Below are positions 1 through 5,487 of a stretch of 28,553 bases of DNA, piece by piece (the stretch's first letter is position 1; each line of letters opens with the position of its first letter). A program made the position numbers and the translations under genes. The notes beneath the pieces are model-generated. The model was not told the DNA's origin. It ran no database searches and saw nothing but the letters and a program-made list of their open reading frames with translations. Source of the stretch: Rhodoblastus sp964425315 (GTDB lineage: Bacteria > Pseudomonadota > Alphaproteobacteria > Rhizobiales > Beijerinckiaceae); NCBI GenBank assembly GCA_964425315.1, contig CAYRNB010000038.1, forward strand, positions 1-28,553, read 5' to 3'.

Positions 1-158
1 CGACGGGAAGGTGACGCTTTTTTCACAATCCATACGACCTCAACGAGAGCTCGATTCGTATCGTCAATGTCGAGGGCGGGGGCGGCGTCGCGCAGGGCGT
101 GAAAGGCGCCGTACCATTTGTTGACGCCGGTCATGCGGATTGCGGGCGGTGCGGACAT
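1..158 (-). CDS. N-terminal fragment of an amino-acid ABC transporter ATPase (partial, possibly broken)
   Basis: The minus-strand frame from ATG 156-158 reads MSAPPAIRMTGVNKWYGAFH and then ALRD. That is the typical first beta-strand and A-loop region of GlnQ/HisP-type ATPases of polar amino-acid ABC transporters, where the aromatic residue of the WYG motif stacks on ATP. In that family the sequence should continue with a strand and then the Walker A motif. Here, after residue 24 (near position 87), the frame goes on as AAPALDIDDTNRAL and shows no ABC features, although it stays open to the window edge. Neither other frame restores the homology. The gene is therefore either truncated by a rearrangement near position 87 or diverged. 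A second in-frame ATG lies at 189-191. No Walker, signature or switch motif is visible in the window. The family call rests on about 15 residues. Confidence 0.4.
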   Translation of the reverse strand, partial: MSAPPAIRMTGVNKWYGAFHALRDAAPALDIDDTNRALVEVVWIVKKASPSR

Positions 159-332
159 AGGCGACCCATGGAAAAAGGGCCGCGATGCCATAGCAAAACT
201 CCGCCCCGGCCAAAGCGGAGAGAATGGGGAAATGCGTCATCTTGAATTTCTGCTCCGGGGCGAAAACCAGCCCGTGGCCGAAAGACGCATTGCAGTGGAG
301 AAGCGGTCATTGGCGGGACGGCGGGCTGCGCC

Positions 333-758
333 TCAACTGATGTCGCGCGGCGGGGAACAGGCCGGCGCCGTCGGGCGCGAACAGCGCTGCGCGTCGGCAA
401 GTTTTTTCTCTGTACCGACCAAAGTCAAAACGGGTTCGCGGTCAAATCCGGCGCATCGCATCCCCAGCGCATGAATTAGCGGCCGCCGAATGAGCAAAGG
501 CTCAGCGAGCATCGCGGCGACGGCCGCGTCCGCGTCGAAATCTTCAGGATTGACTTCTCCTGATTTTACGCGCGGGGCCGCCGGATTGAACCAGCTTACA
601 ACCGGCGCGTCGCCAAAAAATGCGCGTAGGCGTTCCGCCGTCCACGGCTCGGAGAGGAGATCGCGCGCCACGACCTCGTGTCCGGCCGCCGTCAGCAGCG
701 CCTCTTGTTTCCGATTGGTCTGGCAACCGGGTTTCTCGTAAAATTCAACAAGCGCCAC
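333..758 (-). CDS. Nitrogenase-associated ArsC/Spx-like protein (NifO-type)
   Basis: This is a 141-residue thioredoxin-fold protein of the ArsC/Spx family, in the subgroup known as nitrogenase-associated protein (NifO-like). It begins with a beta strand (ALVEFYEKPGC) that leads to Cys12 at the ArsC active-site position. It then has the family-like segment SEPWTAERLRAFFGDAPVVS and ends with the LIRRPLI segment that carries the cis-proline region. NifO-type proteins are usually encoded in nif clusters and have been linked to nitrate/molybdenum effects on nitrogen fixation; their chemistry is not settled. The frame is open back to 935, but I chose the GTG at 756-758. It fits the family N-terminus, has a GGGGG ribosome-binding stretch upstream, and lies about 20 nt downstream of the predicted start of a sigma-54 promoter at 790-805. 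Any longer start would place the promoter inside the gene. Confidence 0.8.
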   Translation of the reverse strand: MALVEFYEKPGCQTNRKQEALLTAAGHEVVARDLLSEPWTAERLRAFFGDAPVVSWFNPAAPRVKSGEVNPEDFDADAAVAAMLAEPLLIRRPLIHALGMRCAGFDREPVLTLVGTEKKLADAQRCSRPTAPACSPPRDIS

Positions 759-789
759 AACGGCCCCCAACGACAGGTCGCGACTGCGC

Positions 790-805
790 AGCAATTTTTG
801 TTCCA
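790..805 (-). promoter_or_regulatory. Sigma-54 (RpoN) -24/-12 promoter of the NifO-like gene
   Basis: Read on the minus strand the site is TGGAACAAAAATTGCT. The consensus is TGGCACG-N4-TTGCW, and the invariant GG and GC are exactly 10 nt apart. Transcription would start near 779, leaving a leader of about 20 nt before the GTG at 758. The site lies inside the unused N-terminal extension of the open frame, which supports the short start. Confidence 0.72.
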
Positions 806-1019
806 GTCGCGGCGCGCCCCCTGCCGGCTGGACTGCTCCCAGAGCTGGCCGGACGCAGAACGCTTCCCCGGTTCCAGCGCCGCCGCTCGGCGTGGCTCTC
901 GCGTTTCGCGCGATCCATTTGGCCGCTCTCGCCAAGGCGGCGATCCGCCGCCGGCAACTTAGTTAAGCTTCAGTCCAAAAAAATCCACGGCTATCACTTA
1001 TAAAGCGAACCAATGTTCA

Positions 1020-1035
1020 TGTAATTTGAAACACA
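1020..1035. promoter_or_regulatory. NifA-type upstream activator sequence (TGT-N10-ACA)
   Basis: TGTAATTTGAAACACA matches the palindromic NifA binding consensus TGT-N10-ACA. It sits in an AT-rich intergenic stretch about 215 bp upstream of the sigma-54 promoter at 790-805. That is somewhat further than the usual 80-150 bp but within looping range. I found no sigma-54 promoter facing the plus-strand gene at 1179. The motif is short and could occur by chance, but its pairing with a good sigma-54 site next to a nif-associated gene raises its value. Confidence 0.5.
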
Positions 1036-1178
1036 AAGCGAAATATATCTCGGTATCTACAAAATAACGTGAACATGACATCAGCTCGGCATTCACGAAT
1101 TTACCATTTTTGCGATCTTATTGGGGCCGCCCCGCCGCTAACGCGGACGGGGGAGACGCGACAAAGAGGAAGATCATC

Positions 1179-1796
1179 ATGATACATTCCGAAACCTCGC
1201 AACCCAACGCCTTCCAGAATCCGTTGCAGCAAAACCCGCAGGTCCTGTATCAGCTGGCGCAGGCTCTGCTGCAACAGGCCCAGAACCAACAATCGCAGCA
1301 AGGGCCGGGCCAGGGCGCCTATGGACAGGGCGTTTACGGCGGCCAGTTTGGCGGCATGAATTGGGGTGCGCAGCGTCACCTCACGCCGATGGACGTCAGC
1401 AATATCCTGCAGCAGGTTGCGCCAATCCTGCCGCAGATCCTGGCCCAGGCGCAACAGCAGCAACATCAGCCGCTGGCCGCCTTCGGCGGCGGATTTGGGG
1501 CCTATCAGCGCAATCTTTCGCCTCAGGACGTCAACGAGGTCGTGCGGCAGATCCTGCCGGTCATCCCGCAGATTCTGCAGTCGGCGCAGCAGCAGACGGG
1601 CTTCGGCCAGCAGGGGCTGGGATGGTCCGGCCTCTCGGCCTACGGGTTCGCGCAGCAGAATCCGTTCCAGCACCCGCACTGGCAACAGTACGTCCAGCAT
1701 CGCCAGGTCACCCAGGCGGACATTCAGGAGGTCGCGCGACAACTCGCCGAAACTCTGGCCTTCAGTCAGAACATCGGCCAGCAGCGCCCATTCTGA
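1179..1796 (+). CDS. Glutamine-rich low-complexity protein with three degenerate helical repeats (unknown function)
   Basis: This 205-residue protein is about a quarter Gln and is rich in Gly, Ala, Pro, Tyr and Phe. It has no Cys and no Lys. Gln/Gly/Tyr-rich linkers (about 36-62, 91-110, 138-174) separate three related units starting near residues 66, 111 and 175. These read RHLTPMDVSNILQQVAPILP, RNLSPQDVNEVVRQILPVIP and RQVTQADIQEVARQLAETLA. A shorter related helix lies at 19-35. Each unit looks like a capped amphipathic helix (Ser/Thr-Pro-x-Asp cap) followed by a helix with Pro-x-x-Pro. There is no signal peptide and no membrane segment. The composition resembles prion-like or condensate-forming scaffolds; that is inference. 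The ATG at 1179 was chosen because AGAGGA lies 8 nt upstream; the frame is open to 1110 without a ribosome-binding site. It is followed by a hairpin and a gene sharing one of its motifs. I do not recognise the family. Confidence 0.75.
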   Translation: MIHSETSQPNAFQNPLQQNPQVLYQLAQALLQQAQNQQSQQGPGQGAYGQGVYGGQFGGMNWGAQRHLTPMDVSNILQQVAPILPQILAQAQQQQHQPLAAFGGGFGAYQRNLSPQDVNEVVRQILPVIPQILQSAQQQTGFGQQGLGWSGLSAYGFAQQNPFQHPHWQQYVQHRQVTQADIQEVARQLAETLAFSQNIGQQRPF

Positions 1797-1804
1797 ACCA
1801 AAGG

Positions 1805-1832
1805 GCGGACGGGACCCGTTCCCGTCCGCTTT
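1805..1832 (+). terminator. Intercistronic hairpin, possible attenuator or weak terminator
   Basis: GCGGACGGGA (1805-1814) and TCCCGTCCGC (1820-1829) form a perfect 10-bp stem with a 5-nt loop, followed by TTTCC. It starts just after the stop of the Gln-rich gene and lies before the ribosome-binding site of the next gene. The short T run suggests partial termination or 3'-end protection that sets unequal expression of the two genes. Confidence 0.5.
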
Positions 1833-1875
1833 CCGCCAAAAATTGACGCGTGTGTGCACAATTGAGGAGCATAAG

Positions 1876-2379
1876 ATGGCCCAGTCCCAGAAGGAGGCCC
1901 ATTCCGGCCAAAACCCGCCACGCGGCGCGGAAAACGCCAGCGAAAACCTCCACACGCTGGCTTCGGTATTGCAGGACATCATGCCGGTTCTCGACAGGAT
2001 CCAGAACCGTTCGCCCCATTCGGGCGCGCCGGGCTACTTTGGTTTTGGCCAGATGTCGGTGGAGACGCTCGCGGCTATTGCGCTGGTCAGCGACATGGGG
2101 GCTGACAGCCTGCGACGCCTCACCGCTTATCTCGACGCCAACGCCGAGAGATTCCCGGGACTGGAGGATTGTGCGCCGCTTGTCGCGACGGCGGCGCGCG
2201 CGCTCGCGGCGCGCGACTATGCGCAGGCGTTCACCCTGTTGTTCGACGTCTATCGCACCATCGCCGTCATGCGTCTCGACAATCCCAAAATGCCGGCCCC
2301 GGGTTCTGTCACGCATCCTCTCTCGGAGGAAGATCGGCAGTCAGGCGCGGGAGGCCCCAAGGGATCTCCGCCAAACTAA
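1876..2379 (+). CDS. Small helical hypothetical protein sharing a motif with the Gln-rich protein
   Basis: This 167-residue soluble protein has no signal peptide. Its N-terminal 25 residues and C-terminal 30 residues are polar and look disordered. The centre (about 24-135) looks alpha-helical, with a Gly/Phe/Tyr turn (GYFGFGQM, 53-60) between an N-terminal helix and a helical bundle (SVETLAAIALVSDMG and onward). The N-terminal helix LASVLQDIMPVLDRIQ (29-43) has the same pattern as the repeat helices of the upstream Gln-rich protein (for example VNEVVRQILPVIPQILQ). This suggests that the two bind each other or co-assemble. The start is supported by GAGGAG 6 nt upstream of ATG 1876. The gap to the previous stop is 79 nt and contains a hairpin, so the two are probably one operon. 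No known domain was recognised. Confidence 0.72.
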   Translation: MAQSQKEAHSGQNPPRGAENASENLHTLASVLQDIMPVLDRIQNRSPHSGAPGYFGFGQMSVETLAAIALVSDMGADSLRRLTAYLDANAERFPGLEDCAPLVATAARALAARDYAQAFTLLFDVYRTIAVMRLDNPKMPAPGSVTHPLSEEDRQSGAGGPKGSPPN

Positions 2380-2429
2380 CAAAAAGGACACACCGAATTG
2401 CTTTTTTGACTCAGCGCCCTGCCACAAGG

Positions 2430-2445
2430 TGGCATGGTGATTGCA
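2430..2445 (+). promoter_or_regulatory. Sigma-54 (RpoN) -24/-12 promoter of the M48 peptidase gene
   Basis: TGGCATGGTGATTGCA differs from TGGCACG-N4-TTGCA at one conserved position, and GG-N10-GC is exact. The predicted start of transcription is near 2457, about 38 nt before the GTG at 2495. The -24 box overlaps the right arm of a 6-bp inverted repeat, TGCCAC(2420-2425)/GTGGCA(2429-2434). I found no TGT-N10-ACA site close upstream, so the activator is unknown. Confidence 0.7.
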
Positions 2446-2494
2446 CATGCTCCGATTACTGTGTCTGATAGGCGCAGTGGTCGGAGGATGAGTC

Positions 2495-3451
2495 GTGCTG
2501 CAATCCGTCGGACTTCCTGGTTTCGCTTCCCAACATCACGCGCCGATGCTCGGGTCGCCCGATGGCAGGGACGCCTCCGACGGAATTCGTCTGCGCGCCG
2601 GCGGCTCCACGCGCCGGCATCGGAACGCTGGCGAACTGGCGCGACTGCGGCGCAGCCTCGCGCGCGATCTGCATTCCCAAAATTCAGAGCGGGTGATGGC
2701 CGGACTGATCGGCCTCCTGGCGCTGTGCGAAAACGCCTCGGAGAAAAAGCGCAAGCCCGAATTGTCACTGGCGGACATCCAGCGGAAAAGCCGGGCGGCC
2801 GAGGGGCGGCCGCATGACGCGTTGCGCGCTTTCGGCGCCAGGCCCCTGCGCTGCGTCGACGCGCCGGCCCTTTATGCGATTCTTCTGGAGATTTGCGTCC
2901 GGGCCGGTCTAAAGCGCGTTCCGGAACTCTTCCTGCTTCCCTTCCCGGGCATGAACGCCTATGCGCTCGGCGGCCCCGCCAACGCCTGCATAACAGTGAC
3001 CGAAGGCCTCCTGCGCGGCCTGTCACGACAGGAAATCGCCGGCATTTTCGCCCATGAAGTCGCCCATGTCCTGCACCACGATGCTGGCGCGATGAAGTGG
3101 GCCGCCGCCATCCAGCGCGAAATCACCGATCTCGCCATGCGCGGGATCGGGGATCTGGCGGCGCGCGACCAGGATTTCGCCCGCATCGGCCCCCAGGCCT
3201 TGCTTCTCGTCGCCGCGCCTGTCATGGCGCAGCTTCTGATCTCGGCTTTGTCTCGCGTGCGCGAGCTTGCCGCCGATTCGCGCGCGATCGACCTGATCGA
3301 ACACCCCAAGGCCCTGGTCGACGCGCTTTGCAAGCTCGAATATTTTCACACGGGGCTTTCGCCGCTCCAGGCCCACATGCGCGACGGCTCGCTGGTGCGG
3401 GCGCTGCACAGCCACCCCGGAACGTGGGAAAGAATCGCGCATCTTTCCTGA
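2495..3451 (+). CDS. M48-family zinc metallopeptidase (HtpX/Oma1-like catalytic domain)
   Basis: This 318-residue protein has the HEXXH zinc motif HEVAH (His187, Glu188, His191) and the third-ligand helix RVRELAAD (Glu257). It also has the typical M48 substrate-strand region LFLLPFPGMNAYALGG, followed by ITVTEGLL. Unlike HtpX it lacks two N-terminal membrane helices. The only strongly hydrophobic stretch is about 234-252 (PQALLLVAAPVMAQLLISAL), between the zinc ligands, as in other M48 proteins. The first 60 residues are polar and have no clear match. The GTG start has GGAGGA 6 nt upstream. M48 enzymes act in membrane-protein quality control or regulated proteolysis; the substrate here is unknown. 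The gene follows the Gln-rich/helical pair on the same strand but has its own sigma-54 promoter, so it may process or clear those proteins under nitrogen-related control (inference). Confidence 0.85.
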   Translation: MLQSVGLPGFASQHHAPMLGSPDGRDASDGIRLRAGGSTRRHRNAGELARLRRSLARDLHSQNSERVMAGLIGLLALCENASEKKRKPELSLADIQRKSRAAEGRPHDALRAFGARPLRCVDAPALYAILLEICVRAGLKRVPELFLLPFPGMNAYALGGPANACITVTEGLLRGLSRQEIAGIFAHEVAHVLHHDAGAMKWAAAIQREITDLAMRGIGDLAARDQDFARIGPQALLLVAAPVMAQLLISALSRVRELAADSRAIDLIEHPKALVDALCKLEYFHTGLSPLQAHMRDGSLVRALHSHPGTWERIAHLS

Positions 3452-3589
3452 ACAGATCGCGGCTTCAGGGCGAAGGCCCTAGCCGAAACACTTGCGCTCG
3501 ACCGAAAGGCGGCTTTGAGCGCCGACTCGTCACATCGGTCGGCGCGAGACGGGTTCGCCGGAGCGGACGCACTGAGGCGCCGGCAAAGA

Positions 3590-4450
3590 GTGAGCCAAAC
3601 GATCGAAATTTTTGCCGCCGCCGCTCGTGCTCGCATCGCCACGCGCGGCGCCGAACTCAAGAGCTGGCGCGTCGGCGACCAGGAGCTGATCTGGCCAGGC
3701 GACGAGAAATATTGGCCCGATTCGGCCCCTGTGCTCTTTCCGGTCGTCGGTTGGACCCGCGACGGCGTCGTCGTCGAGGGCAAGCGCTATCCGCTTGGCC
3801 TGCACGGTTTCGCCCGCCATGAAACATTCGAATTCGTCGAGGGCGAGGAAGACCGCGTCCTGTTCCGCCTCCGCGCAAATGACGCGACCTTCGCCCTCTA
3901 TCCCTTCTCTTTTGCTCTGTATTTAGAATACATTATATATAACAGTATGTTACGTGTAATAATTAGCGTAGTGAATAAAGACAAAAAACCCCTGTCTTTT
4001 GCTTGCGGCCTGCATCCGGGCTTCCTCTGGCCTCTGCCTGGCGCCTCTGGCGCGCATGTCGTGCGCTTCGACCGCGAGGAAAGGGCCGACGTTCCGCGCA
4101 TCGCGCCGGGCGGGCTGATTTCGGCGCAAAGGCGGGTCGCGCCTTTGCGCGGGCGCGAGCTTGAACTGAAGCCGGAGCTTTTCGAAGAGGCTTTGTGCTT
4201 TCTCGACGCCCGCAGTTCAGGGCTGGAATATCGCGCCGAACGCGGCGGCGTTCTGCGCATGGAGCTGCAAGATTTTCCCCATATCGCGCTCTGGTCGCGG
4301 CCGGGAGCGGGCTTTCTCTGTCTCGAAGCCTGGACCGGCCATGGCGATCCGGAGGGTTTCGACGGCGACATTTTCGCCAAGCCCTCCATGCGCCTGCTCG
4401 CGCCGGGGGAAAAGGCGCGTTTTTCAGCGACATTTTCTTGGCGCGGCTGA
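3590..4450 (+). CDS. Aldose 1-epimerase family protein (LacX-like galactose mutarotase fold)
   Basis: This 286-residue beta-sandwich protein of the aldose 1-epimerase superfamily is closest in style to the LacX-like subgroup, which interconverts sugar anomers; the substrate is not known. Visible landmarks are the N-terminal ATRGAELKSWRVGDQELIW, the LHGFARHETFE histidine region, the CGLHPGF His segment and ELQDFPHIALWS towards the end. GTG 3590 gives the usual short N-terminus. The frame is open to 3515 but that part resembles nothing in the family, and the ribosome-binding signal is weak. An odd feature is that residues about 111-135 (3920-3989) are encoded by very AT-rich DNA (16 G/C in 70 bases) using codons such as TTA, ATA, GTA and AAA that are rare around it. 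The protein still fits the family there (LEYIIYNSMLRVIISVVNKD, then KKPLSFACGLHPGF). The gene follows the M48 gene by 138 nt. Confidence 0.8.
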   Translation: MSQTIEIFAAAARARIATRGAELKSWRVGDQELIWPGDEKYWPDSAPVLFPVVGWTRDGVVVEGKRYPLGLHGFARHETFEFVEGEEDRVLFRLRANDATFALYPFSFALYLEYIIYNSMLRVIISVVNKDKKPLSFACGLHPGFLWPLPGASGAHVVRFDREERADVPRIAPGGLISAQRRVAPLRGRELELKPELFEEALCFLDARSSGLEYRAERGGVLRMELQDFPHIALWSRPGAGFLCLEAWTGHGDPEGFDGDIFAKPSMRLLAPGEKARFSATFSWRG

Positions 4451-4493
4451 AGGCTCTTGCTAAGAAACCGGCGAAATTTCAGGAGCGCCGGCG

Positions 4494-5402
4494 ATGAAAG
4501 CAGAAATTCTCAAACCTTCCGGCAAGAAGGCCCTGCTGATCGACGGCAAGGCCGCCGCCGCCGCCGTGCGCCAGGAGGTGGCCCGCGAGACCGCGACCCT
4601 GGCGGTCCGGCCGGGCCTGGCCGTGGTTCTGGTCGGAGAAGACCCGGCGAGCCAGGTCTATGTCCGCTCCAAGAGCAAGGCGGCGCTGGAATGCGGCTTC
4701 CATTCCGTCCAGCACGACCTGCCGGCGACGACGCGAGAGGAGGATCTGCTCGATCTGGTGCGCCAGCTCAACGCCGACCGCGCCATTCACGCCATTCTCG
4801 TGCAATTGCCGCTTCCGGCCGGGGTCGACGCGCAAAAAGTCCTGCTCGCCATTGCGCCTGAAAAGGATGTGGACGGCTTCCATCCGTTCAATGTCGGCTT
4901 GCTGGCGACTGGCGCCATGGCGAAGGCTCTGGTTCCATGCACGCCGTCCGGCGCCCTGCTGCTGATCGAAGAGGCGGCGAAGGCGCTCGGCCGCGACATT
5001 TCCGGGGCGGAGGCGGTGATCGTCGGGCGCTCCAATATTGTCGGCAAGCCCATGGCGCAATTGCTGCTCGCCAAAAACGCCACGGTCACTATTGCCCATT
5101 CGCGCACGAAAAACCTTTCCGAAGTGACGCGCCGCGCCGATATTCTGGTCGCGGCGGTCGGCAAGGCGCAGATGATCCGCGGCGACTGGATCAAGCCCGG
5201 CGCTATCGTCATCGACGTCGGCATGAACCGCATTCCGAAGGAAGGCGGCAAGACGCGGCTCGTAGGCGATGTCGCGCTCGAGGAAGCGATCGAAGTGGCG
5301 GGTGCGATCACCCCGGTCCCCGGCGGCGTCGGCCCGATGACGATTGCGCTTTTGATGGCCAATGCGCTCCGCGCCGCCAAACTGGCGCGGGCCGGATTCT
5401 GA
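4494..5402 (+). CDS. folD: Bifunctional methylenetetrahydrofolate dehydrogenase / methenyltetrahydrofolate cyclohydrolase
   Basis: FolD catalyses the NADP-linked oxidation of 5,10-methylene-THF to methenyl-THF and its hydrolysis to 10-formyl-THF in cytosolic one-carbon metabolism. The 302-residue length is normal. The catalytic Tyr56 and Lys60 lie in YVRSKSKAALECG. Other signatures are VQLPLPAG, the DVDGFHPFN loop, the PCTPSGAL segment, the Rossmann nucleotide-binding VGRSNIVGKPMAQLL and the C-terminal TPVPGGVGPMTIALLM. AGGAG lies 8 nt before ATG 4494. The 43-nt spacing after the epimerase gene allows co-transcription. The protein begins with a short leader (MKAEILKPSGKK) before the usual start at ALLIDGKA. 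Confidence 0.96.
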   Translation: MKAEILKPSGKKALLIDGKAAAAAVRQEVARETATLAVRPGLAVVLVGEDPASQVYVRSKSKAALECGFHSVQHDLPATTREEDLLDLVRQLNADRAIHAILVQLPLPAGVDAQKVLLAIAPEKDVDGFHPFNVGLLATGAMAKALVPCTPSGALLLIEEAAKALGRDISGAEAVIVGRSNIVGKPMAQLLLAKNATVTIAHSRTKNLSEVTRRADILVAAVGKAQMIRGDWIKPGAIVIDVGMNRIPKEGGKTRLVGDVALEEAIEVAGAITPVPGGVGPMTIALLMANALRAAKLARAGF

Positions 5403-5487
5403 TTCTCGGCTGGGGTGACAGCACAGCGCGATAGGCTAAAGTCTCGCCTAAAGGCCGGAGACGAAGCAAGCCGGCCAGGAGGAAGCC

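Noticed and set aside
1..117. Plus-strand reading around HNPYDLNESSIRIVNVEGGG
   Set aside because: It looks protein-like but has a stop at 12-14, recovers only with a frameshift in the T run, and I recognise no family.
118..474. 118-residue plus-strand frame near the left edge
   Set aside because: It has no ribosome-binding site, no motif, and overlaps the C-terminus of the NifO-like gene on the other strand.
759..935. N-terminal extension of the NifO-like frame (MARAAKWIARNARATP and onward)
   Set aside because: It contains the sigma-54 promoter, has no family similarity, and would make the protein much longer than its relatives.
1124..1138. GG-N10-GC spacing upstream of the Gln-rich gene
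   Set aside because: It arises from a GC-rich run without TTGC or TGGCAC character; not a credible sigma-54 site.
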